The position numbers and the translations under genes are program-made. From Candidatus Nitricoxidireducens bremensis (GTDB lineage Bacteria; Pseudomonadota; Gammaproteobacteria; Burkholderiales; Rhodocyclaceae), in the NCBI GenBank assembly GCA_030247725.1, contig JAOTRT010000002.1, forward strand, positions 434,001-498,000: a DNA stretch of 64,000 bases, written 5' to 3'. Below are positions 25,778 to 34,048 of the stretch, piece after piece; positions within the stretch are counted from its first letter, which is position 1, and each line of letters starts with the position of its first letter. Under the pieces are notes generated by a model. The model did no database searches. It was not told where the DNA came from and saw only the letters and a program-made list of their open reading frames with translations.

Positions 25778-26533
25778 CTATGCGAGCCGCGTCGGAAATC
25801 CCTCTCGCTGGAGTTCTTCCTTCACTTCCTGAGGCGTAATCTTCGTGAAGTGAAACATGCTGGCAGCTGCCACTGCAGCAGCCCCTGAACTGATTGCGCC
25901 GACGCAATGGGATGGGAGCCCGGCTCCACCTGAGGCAATTACTGGAATACGAACGGAAGCCGATATCGCCTTGACTAAGTCCAAGTCATAGCCAGACATC
26001 GTTCCATCTTTTTCCACGCTGGTAAGAAGAATCTCTCCGGCCCCAAGCGCTTCGCATTTACGCGCCCAGTCGCGCGCATCAAGAGTCGTTGTCTGCCGCG
26101 CACCGTCTGTGGCAACCAGATAGCCATCCGAAGTCGAAACAGCATCTATTGACACAACAACGCACTGCGCACCGAACTCCCTCGACAATGCCTTAATGAG
26201 CGACGGGTCTGCCAGACCACCGCTATTGATGGCGATTTTGTCTGCTCCGCTCCTCAGCAACGCCTCGGCATGTGCTACCGACTTGACCCCGCCCCCGACG
26301 GTAAGCGGCATAAAACACTCGGAGGTTATATCTGACACAATGTCACACGCTGGCATACGTTCTTCTGGGCTTGCCCTGATGTCCAGCAGAATAAGCTCAT
26401 CGACATTCCGAGCATCGTAAACCCTGGCCACCGCAACTGGATTACCTATCGTACGATATGTCTTGAACTGAATGCTCTTGACAACGTTATATCCAGTGAG
26501 AAGTACGACAGGTATGACACGTGTCTTATGCAT
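25778..26533 (-). CDS. HisF-like glutamine-amidotransferase cyclase subunit of a sugar amidination trio
   Basis: A 251-residue TIM-barrel protein with the HisF layout: MHKTRVIPVVLLTGYNVV, ELILLDIRAS in place of the catalytic Asp strand, MPLTVGGGVKSVAHAEALL, VVSIDAV and EILLTSVEKDGTMSGYDLD. It overlaps the HisH-like gene by 8 nt, and the WbpG/PseA-like amidotransferase lies just upstream. In Pseudomonas LPS and Campylobacter flagellin glycosylation this trio converts an N-acetyl group of a sugar into N-acetimidoyl, with HisF and HisH feeding ammonia. It is therefore not taken as histidine biosynthesis, which would have other his genes nearby. Confidence 0.87.
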   Translation of the reverse strand: MHKTRVIPVVLLTGYNVVKSIQFKTYRTIGNPVAVARVYDARNVDELILLDIRASPEERMPACDIVSDITSECFMPLTVGGGVKSVAHAEALLRSGADKIAINSGGLADPSLIKALSREFGAQCVVVSIDAVSTSDGYLVATDGARQTTTLDARDWARKCEALGAGEILLTSVEKDGTMSGYDLDLVKAISASVRIPVIASGGAGLPSHCVGAISSGAAAVAAASMFHFTKITPQEVKEELQREGFPTRLA

Positions 26534-27140
26534 AGTCCGCGAAGTTCTTTAACAAAGTCAGCCCGTTTTTTTGGCTCTTTTCGGGATGAAACTGGACGCC
26601 ATATATATTACCGACGTTAAATGTCGCAACGATACGCTGCGTACCGAAATGGGTAACGCTGACGTTTACGTCCGCACCCAAATCCATGACATGGAATCCA
26701 TGAACAAAATAAAAATTGGGGCCCGTGCCCATTCCCCTCAGCAGTGGATTTCCATCGGTTGACTCCAGATTATTCCAGCCCATGTGCGGCACTGTAGGGC
26801 AGAGCGTAGCGTCCAATTTGCGCACACGTCCGCTCACCAGCCCTAACCCACGATGAAATCCATGCTCTTCGCTATCCGAAACCAGCAGTTGCATGCCCAG
26901 ACAAATGCCAAGTATTGGGGTCTTCCTGAAACCGACTGCCTCGACCAACGGATCAATCAAGCCTCTCATTCGCAAAGCTGTCATACCGGCCTCAAATGCG
27001 CCAACCCCGGGTAGCAACAACTTACAGGCACCTGCAACAGCGGCAGGATCATTGGTCAGCACGAAAGGTATTCGCAACACGTTAAGGGCCTTAGCAACAC
27101 TCCCCGTATTGGCAGTACCCGTATCTATGACCGTAATCAT
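26526..27140 (-). CDS. HisH-like class I glutamine amidotransferase of a sugar amidination trio
   Basis: A 204-residue glutaminase. The Cys nucleophile is in PILGICLGMQLL, and the His-Glu pair in YGVQFHPEKSQKNG. KLLLPGVGAFEAGM near residue 45 is typical of HisH. It hydrolyses glutamine and channels ammonia to the HisF-like partner with which it overlaps by 8 nt, and it overlaps the amidotransferase gene by 4 nt. All three genes are probably translated together in fixed stoichiometry. Function in sugar amidination rather than histidine synthesis is inferred from these neighbours. Confidence 0.88.
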   Translation of the reverse strand: MITVIDTGTANTGSVAKALNVLRIPFVLTNDPAAVAGACKLLLPGVGAFEAGMTALRMRGLIDPLVEAVGFRKTPILGICLGMQLLVSDSEEHGFHRGLGLVSGRVRKLDATLCPTVPHMGWNNLESTDGNPLLRGMGTGPNFYFVHGFHVMDLGADVNVSVTHFGTQRIVATFNVGNIYGVQFHPEKSQKNGLTLLKNFADYA

Positions 27141-28279
27141 TCCTCAAACCCGTAGTCCAGTTTGATTACATCGCCATGTTCGTTACGAATCAACTGTCCA
27201 TCGGAACCACGCTTGAACAAATACTTGTTAGTGAATCGATCAAGCGTCGAAAAAAACGATGCCTCGTCGATTGAGACAAAATCCAAAAAATCCTTCAAAT
27301 ACCTCCTAGGTACGCTCCCCTCGTACTGCTTAGCCAACTTAAAGCCCTGGAGTCTTTCCATCCGCCCAAATCGAATATCTATACATGCATTGTCGGTGGC
27401 TCTCCCGTAGCCATATTTCAGGAACTTCAAGTAATCATGTAGCCCCCCCACCCATTTGCAATCCAAGTTCTCGTAGTCAGTATAGGTTCCCTCACAAGGA
27501 CCATCCGGATTTCTATTCCAGCCGAGAGAAACCATGTGCTCCATGTTCCTCCGCCCATCCCACTTCGTGAAGTACCCTAGGTAGAGTCCAGTTACGCCAA
27601 CCTGGGCTAGCTCCTCATCACTCGGGTAAAGAAACGGATACAAATCCTTTTCGCTAAACCCTTCGTTTAGCAAATCTGAGATTCGATATCCAAGCATCTG
27701 AAATTCCTCAAGCCACCCCTTCCTCAGAGTTCTGGACTCTCGTTCAGCCGCCGGGCCACCGTATTCCAACTGTGGATTTTCACCCCAGATAACGAGCGGA
27801 ATCTTGTAGTTGACTGCAACGCGAATAGGGGCAGTAAATATACCGATGTGCTCGGGCCAGCAACAATCTCCCAATCGCTCAAAACCAATCTTTGACATTC
27901 TTCGATAGATTGATCGATTCGACCCAATCTGGAGCAGATCGAACCCCAAATCCCGCAAAAACACCAAATTCTTCTGCCCAACGTCAGTCATCTCGCAAGG
28001 AACAAAATTCACGCAAAGCGGATTCATTCCGTACTTAGTTTTCATTGTGTACGCTTGATAGCAACTATCCTTCCCCCCACTTACTGGTACGATGCAGTCG
28101 TAGTAGCCATCGGATCTCCGATATCGATCCAGAATTTTCAAAAATTCTGTTTCTCTCGCTTGCCAATCAACTTCGCTTTCTTTTTTCTTGTGAGAAAGAC
28201 AAGCATCACAAACTCCATTCTCGTCAAAGACGATCTCTGGCCTAGTATCCGGCATAATGCAACTCTTGCAGTAGCGCAT
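27137..28279 (-). CDS. N-acetyl sugar amidotransferase (WbpG/PseA-like)
   Basis: A 380-residue N-type ATP-pyrophosphatase. The start at 28279 has GGAG six bases upstream; a frame from 28291 would place this ribosome site inside the gene. The N-terminus holds two Cys pairs (RYCKSCIMPDTRP and CDACLSHK), followed by the PP-loop PVSGGKDSCYQ, and then GDCCWPEHIG and IWGENPQLEYGG. WbpG (LPS) and PseA (flagellin) use this fold to activate an N-acetyl carbonyl with ATP and exchange it for an amidine. With the pse genes downstream, the likely product is 7-acetamidino-pseudaminic acid. The exact sugar is inferred. Confidence 0.9.
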   Translation of the reverse strand: MRYCKSCIMPDTRPEIVFDENGVCDACLSHKKKESEVDWQARETEFLKILDRYRRSDGYYDCIVPVSGGKDSCYQAYTMKTKYGMNPLCVNFVPCEMTDVGQKNLVFLRDLGFDLLQIGSNRSIYRRMSKIGFERLGDCCWPEHIGIFTAPIRVAVNYKIPLVIWGENPQLEYGGPAAERESRTLRKGWLEEFQMLGYRISDLLNEGFSEKDLYPFLYPSDEELAQVGVTGLYLGYFTKWDGRRNMEHMVSLGWNRNPDGPCEGTYTDYENLDCKWVGGLHDYLKFLKYGYGRATDNACIDIRFGRMERLQGFKLAKQYEGSVPRRYLKDFLDFVSIDEASFFSTLDRFTNKYLFKRGSDGQLIRNEHGDVIKLDYGFEE

Positions 28280-28344
28280 TGAAATCTCCAAAAAATACGC
28301 GCTTAAAATTTAATTTTATTAGCCAGCTGAAGAACCCTGGTTGT

Positions 28345-30111
28345 CTAGACCTGCGCCCGATAACCAACTGCAGGGCGAAGCATTCCGGAGTCAACAAGAA
28401 ACACTCGATCACAGTTCTCGATTGTGCTAACCCGATGCGTTACGATGATAATAGTCTTTGAGCCCATTAGTGCTTGCACGGTTTCCATTACGTATGCTTC
28501 GGTCTCAAAATCCAGGGCACTAGTTGCTTCATCGAGGACTAGGACTTTGGGATCATGATATAGCGCTCTTGCGATACCTATCCGTTGCCTCTGCCCCCCG
28601 GAAAGTCGAACCCCACGCTCACCAACAACAGTATCCATGCCTGCTGGCAAGGTACTAACAAATTCGGTAAGTTGAGCCGCATTGATCGCCCGACTAACGG
28701 CATCCCTATCAATTTGCTCGTCAGGCACACCGAAGGCGACATTGCGCCACAAAGTATCGTCAATTAGATAAATAGATTGTGGAACATAACCGATCTGGCA
28801 TTGCCAACCCCGCAAATTCGACGTGATATCCACACCATCAACACGCACTACGCCTGCTGACACTGGTAGCAGTCCTAAAATAATGTCCAGCAAAGTGCTC
28901 TTCCCAGCTCCGCTCGGCCCCACTAGACCAATGGACTCGCCATGATTGATAACCAAATCAATTCCATTTAGGACTGGCGTCTGGGCATCCGCATACGCAT
29001 ACGCGACCCCTTCGAGCTCGATGGCGTGCCCAAAAGGCAATGATCCGTCTCCACGGTCAATCTTTGCGCTCGTCAGAGCCAACTCCGCATCCAGCTTATC
29101 AATGGCCGGTAAGCCAAACCGCAGCGTCTGGATACAATTGACAACGCGCGTAGTCGATGGCATCAATCGAAATGCGGCCACTGCAAAAAGGCCGACCGTT
29201 GAGAGAATGATATCGAGCGACTCCCCTCTGGCAATGAGGATGGTAACAAGGCCAACCAACCCCGCTACAGCCAACATCTCTAGCCATAGGCGGGGCAATT
29301 GCTGCAAAACAAGTTGGCGTTCAGCGGCGTGCAGCGAAAGAACCGTGTGTTCACGGAATCGGTCCATGAACAGCCTTTCACGCCCCAGTAGGATTACTTC
29401 CTTAACGCAACCAAGCCCTTGTTGAAGATGCTGCAAGCGCTTCTCTTGGTTGAACTGAAGAGTCGCCCCCCAATTCGTCACCCGTCGACGGGTAATCCGC
29501 AAAAAGAACCACGCCGCGCCAGCCAACACCGTCCCAATCACAACCGCTCCTAATGGCTCCATATAAAGGAGCAGCCCGACTAGGCCGGTTATTACAAACA
29601 ACTCGGTAATTAGCTGCAGGCCAAAATACATCGCATCGCTGGTGGCAGCAGCAACTGTTGTCACGTTATAGATAAGTTGAGCAGAGTTTCGCTGCAGGTG
29701 AAACGAGTAAGGCTGGGTCAGATAGATTTGAAACAAATGCTGCGACAAATACGCTTGCACCCCGTAGACAAATCGGGCCTGACGCCAAGCGAGAAAGGCC
29801 AAGAACAAAGTCTTTCCTGCATACATGAGCAGAAAGGCCAATAACGCAGCCATCACGAGCCGTTCGGGAGTGGGATTATCGAAGAATGCAAGTAATGCTC
29901 CATACGCTGGTTGCATCGCAATGTCGCTGGAGGCCCCGGACAACATCACAATTAAGGGCACGATCAAACCAACACTAAAGGTCTCCAATACCATGCCAAC
30001 GACCATCAGCAACAATTGGTGTCTAGCACCTCGCTGCTGTGACGGGGTAAGAAGCCGCCATAGTTGCCAAACTGTTGCAATAGGGTTGGTTGAAGCCATA
30101 CTTGGGGTCAT
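28345..30111 (-). CDS. ABC transporter, fused permease and ATPase (PglK/MsbA-type flippase)
   Basis: A 588-residue half-transporter and the first gene of the glycan operon. Residues 30-330 hold about six membrane segments (LLLMVVGMVLETFSVGLIVP and ITGLVGLLLYMEPLGAVVI are examples). The C-terminal ATPase has Walker A VGPSGAGKSTLLD, signature LSGGQRQRIGIARALY and Walker B VLVLDEATSALD. As a homodimer this class flips lipid-linked oligosaccharides or lipid A. In this cluster, with no Wzx or Wzm/Wzt gene in view, it probably flips the lipid-linked glycan, as PglK does. The start ATG at 30111 follows a modest AGGG motif. Confidence 0.9.
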   Translation of the reverse strand: MTPSMASTNPIATVWQLWRLLTPSQQRGARHQLLLMVVGMVLETFSVGLIVPLIVMLSGASSDIAMQPAYGALLAFFDNPTPERLVMAALLAFLLMYAGKTLFLAFLAWRQARFVYGVQAYLSQHLFQIYLTQPYSFHLQRNSAQLIYNVTTVAAATSDAMYFGLQLITELFVITGLVGLLLYMEPLGAVVIGTVLAGAAWFFLRITRRRVTNWGATLQFNQEKRLQHLQQGLGCVKEVILLGRERLFMDRFREHTVLSLHAAERQLVLQQLPRLWLEMLAVAGLVGLVTILIARGESLDIILSTVGLFAVAAFRLMPSTTRVVNCIQTLRFGLPAIDKLDAELALTSAKIDRGDGSLPFGHAIELEGVAYAYADAQTPVLNGIDLVINHGESIGLVGPSGAGKSTLLDIILGLLPVSAGVVRVDGVDITSNLRGWQCQIGYVPQSIYLIDDTLWRNVAFGVPDEQIDRDAVSRAINAAQLTEFVSTLPAGMDTVVGERGVRLSGGQRQRIGIARALYHDPKVLVLDEATSALDFETEAYVMETVQALMGSKTIIIVTHRVSTIENCDRVFLVDSGMLRPAVGYRAQV

Positions 30112-30461
30112 TGAGAATTTCCCTGGCGCAAGAGAATTTTAGGTGGGAACAACGGCATTACCGCGCTGCAAGGATCATCGTTTGTCTCAAATAGTTCCTG
30201 CTAAAGCCGCCCTCTCGTAGTCGTGATCACCAGTAGCCCAACTCCTGAGTACCGTGATCTGTTCCTCGGCAAAGCGTCACTTATTGCTAGTTTCTGAGGG
30301 ATTACCAGCAAGAACACTGCACGAGCTTGGCACATTCAATCAACCATCCCTACCATTCTGGTGCTTTACAGAACCCCATCATCAATAATTCTTCTCAATC
30401 TTGACGCTCTCGCTATGGGCTATGGCTAGCAAGTAGGTATTGGGAACACCGTCATCCGTCC
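30112..30461. other. 350-bp non-coding stretch between the glycan operon and a pseudogene
   Basis: No credible coding frame or RNA gene was seen here. It is the upstream region of the ABC transporter gene and so must hold the promoter of the long minus-strand operon, but I could not pick a convincing -35/-10 pair by eye. Base composition is intermediate between the low-GC cluster and the GC-rich chromosome. On the far side lie the decayed 3' end of an epimerase gene, so part of it may be degraded former coding sequence. Confidence 0.5.
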
Positions 30462-30462
30462 T

Positions 30463-31000
30463 CTAAAATACCGAAGAAGCCAATCCAACGAAGTGTTGCA
30501 CGGCAGAACTACGTGCATAAATCGCTGCCACATTTCCATCCTGCATCGGCAAAAAGTTCTTCTTCGCCTGATGCCTGAGCTTACAGTTGAGGATTTCCAC
30601 GAAATCAAGCAGTTTTACCAGCCAATGGTTACGCATATTGCATATCCGTCCGGGCGCCAAAATTGATGGCTGCTGGATCTCTCCAAGGCGAAATTTGCCT
30701 TCGGCGGCCAAGATCACCTGCGCGACCCCTTCGGCAACATTTCGACGTAGGTGACATCCCCGCATCATCTTGTCGTGGTTGAAGACATCGAGGGAACGCC
30801 CTTCGAAGAAGGCCTTGGCGAAACCGAAAATAGGCCATGTCGGGCGGCCCCTAGGACGGTAGGCCGTTAAGAAGCGCCGGGGACAGATCGCAATAATCGT
30901 TGGGGTTGTCGCCCCCGATAACATCGTCGCCCCGTACAAGCGGGCGCTCGGAGACATGCATCCCTATGAATCCGACTGCGCCGGTGACCAGAACTTTCAC
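30463..31000 (-). pseudogene. Degenerate UDP-glucuronate 4-epimerase (CapI type) with internal deletion
   Basis: The minus strand starts with a GTG at 31000 and reads [18 protein letters not shown], the normal N-terminus of a CapI/WbpP-like epimerase, and continues to NPNDYCDL. It then meets a stop. In another frame the sequence goes directly to [32 protein letters not shown] and later LLDFVEILN and NFLPMQDGNVAAIYA, which match the C-terminal half of the same family. About 120-130 codons of the middle, including the catalytic SYK region, are missing, several conserved residues have drifted and the C-terminus is unreadable. The GTG overlaps the stop of the WaaE-like gene by one base. It is a relic gene at the cluster edge. 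Confidence 0.85.
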
Positions 31001-31761
31001 TACTGTTTGCCTGCCTGAAAACTGATAATTTTCGCATACTTGACAAAGCTGTTGCCGCAGCCGATCAGTATGTGGACCAACCCCGGCACGCCATCGAGGA
31101 AGCCAAACCGGAAAACGTAAAACTTGATGAATCGCAGTAGGGGCGACAGAACGAGCTGGGCGGCCATCGCAGATTTGCCTCGGGCGACCGCATCCCTGGC
31201 GGCCAGGGTCGTATAGCGATTCTGTTTGGCGAGATAGCTGTCGAGGGTTTCCGCCGAGTCATGCATCAGGTCGCCCGCCAGGATACCAACCTCGCCGTCG
31301 GCGATCACTTTCTCGTGTACCGGATCATCCGACCAGCGGCCATGGCGGCGGTCGAACAGCCTCAGGCTCCAGTCCGGATAGCCTTCGCCGTGCCGTAGGT
31401 AGCGGCCCATGAAACGGTTGCAGCGGGGAAAGCGGTAGGCGAGGCACACGGGGGATGCTATGGTGGCCGCTATGCTCGCTTGCAGTTGGGCGGATACGCG
31501 CTCGTCGGCATCAATGCAGAGTACCCAGTCATACGCGGCCTGCTCGACGGCAAACTGTTTCTGGGGTCCGAATCCCCGCCACTCCGAAGTCACGACACGG
31601 GCTCCGTACTTCTCGGCAAGCACCTGCGTCCCATCCGTACTGCCCGAATCCACCACCACGATCTCGTCGCAGAAGGCAACGGATTTCAAGCAGTCTTCCA
31701 GTTGCGAAGCTGCATTGAGCGTGATGATGACGGCGGAGAGCGGCTGCCGGGCGGCGGGCAT
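31000..31761 (-). CDS. Glycosyltransferase family 2, WaaE/KdtX-like LPS core glucosyltransferase
   Basis: A 253-residue GT-A protein. It begins with [17 protein letters not shown], has the DXD-type motif [10 protein letters not shown] at about residue 80, then [14 protein letters not shown] and PVHEKVI, all typical of the WaaE/KdtX lineage that adds glucose or heptose to the LPS inner core. The C-terminus is amphipathic with a hydrophobic segment ([15 protein letters not shown]). It is divergent from waaC across 59 nt, which supports an LPS-core role. Codon use is GC-rich, like the chromosome to its right, so it lies outside the low-GC cluster. Confidence 0.85.
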   Translation of the reverse strand: MPAARQPLSAVIITLNAASQLEDCLKSVAFCDEIVVVDSGSTDGTQVLAEKYGARVVTSEWRGFGPQKQFAVEQAAYDWVLCIDADERVSAQLQASIAATIASPVCLAYRFPRCNRFMGRYLRHGEGYPDWSLRLFDRRHGRWSDDPVHEKVIADGEVGILAGDLMHDSAETLDSYLAKQNRYTTLAARDAVARGKSAMAAQLVLSPLLRFIKFYVFRFGFLDGVPGLVHILIGCGNSFVKYAKIISFQAGKQ

Positions 31762-31769
31762 GGGACGGA

Positions 31770-31775
31770 TATAAT
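31770..31775 (+). promoter_or_regulatory. Possible -10 element (TATAAT) for waaC
   Basis: A perfect TATAAT lies in the 59-nt divergent gap between the WaaE-like gene and waaC, 45 nt before the waaC ATG. No good -35 hexamer is present at the right distance, so this is only a candidate. The hexamer stands out in an otherwise GC-rich stretch. Confidence 0.35.
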
Positions 31776-31820
31776 TGGCGGCTGGGGTGCCATTGTAAGG
31801 TCTGGCGCCGCTCTCCGGCC

Positions 31821-32789
31821 ATGCGCATCCTCCTCGTCAAAACCTCCTCCCTCGGCGACGTCGTCCATAACCTTCCCGTGGTCAGCGATCTGGTCCGGCA
31901 GTTTCCGGCCGCCTCCATCGATTGGGTGGTGGAGGAGTCCTTCGCCGAACTGCCGCGACTGCATCCCCGTGTGGGACGGGTCATCCCCGTCGCCGTGCGC
32001 CGCTGGCGCAAGCACCTGCTGGCACGGGAGACATGGCGGCAGATCGGCGAGTTCCGCCGGGCCATGGGGACAGAAGCCTACGACGTCGTCCTCGACACCC
32101 AGGGACTTCTGAAAAGCGGCCTGATCGCCCGTCAGGCGCCCCTTGCCCCCGCGGGATACCGCTGCGGCTACAGCCAAGGCACGGTTCGCGAACCCGTCGC
32201 TGCCCGCTTCTACGACAAGGGTTTCGATGTCCCGAGAAGCTTTCATGCCGTCGAACGCAACCGCATGCTGGCCGCAGCCGCCTTCGGCTATCCCCTGCAG
32301 GACCTGCCCCTCGACTACGGCATCGCCGCCGACCGGCTCGCGGTGCCCTGGCTGCCGGCCCGCGAATACGCCGTGCTGCTGACCGGCACTTCCCGCGACG
32401 ACAAGCTCTGGCCGGAGCCGGACTGGCAGGCCCTCGGCATGGCGCTCGTGGCGACCGGCCTCACCTGCGTGCTCCCGAGCGGCACCGCCACCGAGCGCGA
32501 ACGCGCCGGTCGCCTGGCGACGGCCATCGGTCGCGCCGTCGTCGCGCCCGCGATGGGCCTGCGCGACATGGCCGCCCTGCTGGCAGGTGCGGCCATCGTC
32601 GTCGGCGTGGATACGGGCATCGTGCACCTTGGCGCCGCCCTCGGCCGGCCGACCCTGGCGCTGTTCTGCGGCTCGAATCCGGACCTCACCGGCGTACATG
32701 CTGGTCCTCGCGCCATCAATCTCGGTGCCGCCGGTGCACCGCCGTCCGCCGGCACGGCCGTCGCCGCGGCCCTGAAGCTTCTCGACTGA
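31821..32789 (+). CDS. waaC: LPS heptosyltransferase I
   Basis: A 322-residue GT9 protein that adds the first L-glycero-D-manno-heptose to Kdo of the LPS inner core at the cytoplasmic face of the inner membrane. The N-terminus MRILLVKTSSLGDVVHNLPV holds the acceptor-side motif with the conserved Asp, followed by DVVLDTQGLLKSG. The donor-binding half has GVDTGIVHLGAALGRPTLALF, the family signature. It overlaps the next gene, waaA, by a TGATG junction. The divergent glycosyltransferase completes an LPS-core locus. Confidence 0.95.
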   Translation: MRILLVKTSSLGDVVHNLPVVSDLVRQFPAASIDWVVEESFAELPRLHPRVGRVIPVAVRRWRKHLLARETWRQIGEFRRAMGTEAYDVVLDTQGLLKSGLIARQAPLAPAGYRCGYSQGTVREPVAARFYDKGFDVPRSFHAVERNRMLAAAAFGYPLQDLPLDYGIAADRLAVPWLPAREYAVLLTGTSRDDKLWPEPDWQALGMALVATGLTCVLPSGTATERERAGRLATAIGRAVVAPAMGLRDMAALLAGAAIVVGVDTGIVHLGAALGRPTLALFCGSNPDLTGVHAGPRAINLGAAGAPPSAGTAVAAALKLLD

Positions 32790-34048
32790 TGGCGCGACTG
32801 CTCTACACCCTCGCCATCCTGGCCCTGCTGCCCTGGGCCCTGCTGCATCTGGTCTGGCGGGCGCGGCGCCAGCCCGAATACTTGCGCCACTGGAGCGAGC
32901 GTTTCGGTTTCTTCGCCCCGGCGCCCGGCGAACCGCTGATCTGGATTCATGCCGTTTCCGTCGGCGAGACCCGCGCCGCCCAACCCCTCGTGGCCGCACT
33001 GAAGGAGCGCTATCCCGGCCATCGCATCCTGATGACCCACATGACGCCCACCGGCAGACTCACCTCGGAGGCCGTCTTCGGCAACCAGGTGGAACGCTGC
33101 TACCTGCCCTACGACACGCCCTGGGCCGTCACCCGCTTCCTGGCCCATTTCAGGCCGGTCGTCGGCATCATCATGGAAACGGAAATCTGGCCGAATCTCG
33201 TCGCCGGCTGCCATGGGCACGCCATCCCCCTCCTGCTGATCAATGCCCGGCTCTCGGCCAAGTCGGCGCGCCGCTACGGCCGCTTCCCGCGCATCACCGC
33301 CGAGACCCTAGCGAAGCTTGCCGCTATCACCGCCATCGGCGAGGACGACGCCCGGCGCCTGCGCGAGCTTGGCGCCCCCGAGGTCGCGGTCTGCGGCCAC
33401 ATCAAGTTCGACATCGATCCGCCCGTTGAACAGATCGCCATGGGCGACGAATTCCGCCGACTCTGCGGCGACCGCCCTCTGCTGCTATGTGCCAGCACGC
33501 GGGAAGGCGAGGAGCGCCTGATCCTCGACGCCTGGGCGCCGCTGCGGGGCCGGGGCATGCTGCTGGGACTGGTCCCGCGCCACCCCCAGCGCTTCGACGA
33601 AGTGGCCCGCCTGGCGGCCGGGGGGGGATTCCAGGTCGCACGGCGTTCAACGAACGCGCCCGTCCCGCCGGATGCGGATATCTGGATCGGCGACAGCATG
33701 GGGGAGATGTTCGGCTACTACGCCGCCGCCGACGCCGCCTTCATCGGCGGCAGCCTGCTGGAATACGGCAGCCAGAACCTCATCGAGGCCTGTGCGGTCG
33801 GCACGCCGGTACTGATCGGGCCGTCCATCTTCAACTTTCCCGATACCGCCAGGGCGGCGGTCGCCTGCGGCGCGGCGCTGCAAATCGCGGATGCGGAAGA
33901 ACTGGCCGCCCAGGCCGCCGAACTGCTCGGCAACAAGGCCCGCCTCGCCGCCATGGGCACCGCCGGCAAGGGGTTCGCCGCAAGCCACCGGGGCGCCACG
34001 GCGCGCAACCTGACGCTGATAGAGCCGTTTATTCCAGCAGGGCGTTGA
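32789..34048 (+). CDS. waaA: 3-deoxy-D-manno-octulosonic acid transferase (Kdo transferase)
   Basis: A 419-residue membrane-anchored GT30 enzyme that links Kdo to lipid A precursor. The start ATG at 32789 is inside the waaC stop (TGATG); the same frame is open further upstream but only as shadow of waaC. Residues 1-20 form a transmembrane anchor (LYTLAILALLPWALLHLVW). Signature parts are WIHAVSVGETRAAQPLV, MTHMTPTGRLT, IIMETEIWPNLV, NARLSAKSARRY and, in the donor domain, FIGGSLLEYGSQNLIEACAVG. Its last 20 nt overlap the 3' end of the convergent tolC gene. Confidence 0.95.
   Translation: MARLLYTLAILALLPWALLHLVWRARRQPEYLRHWSERFGFFAPAPGEPLIWIHAVSVGETRAAQPLVAALKERYPGHRILMTHMTPTGRLTSEAVFGNQVERCYLPYDTPWAVTRFLAHFRPVVGIIMETEIWPNLVAGCHGHAIPLLLINARLSAKSARRYGRFPRITAETLAKLAAITAIGEDDARRLRELGAPEVAVCGHIKFDIDPPVEQIAMGDEFRRLCGDRPLLLCASTREGEERLILDAWAPLRGRGMLLGLVPRHPQRFDEVARLAAGGGFQVARRSTNAPVPPDADIWIGDSMGEMFGYYAAADAAFIGGSLLEYGSQNLIEACAVGTPVLIGPSIFNFPDTARAAVACGAALQIADAEELAAQAAELLGNKARLAAMGTAGKGFAASHRGATARNLTLIEPFIPAGR

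Noticed and set aside
25778..27140. Histidine biosynthesis genes hisF and hisH
   Set aside because: No other his genes nearby, and both overlap a WbpG/PseA-like amidotransferase in a glycan operon; they are read as amidination subunits.
31922..32788. Upstream part of a 708-codon plus-strand frame ending with waaA
   Set aside because: The upstream part is an out-of-frame reading of waaC with Arg/Pro/Gly-rich text; waaA starts at 32789.
31686..32999. Minus-strand frame of 437 codons opposite waaC
   Set aside because: Shadow in high-GC DNA; composition is Arg/Gly/Ala-rich with no motif.
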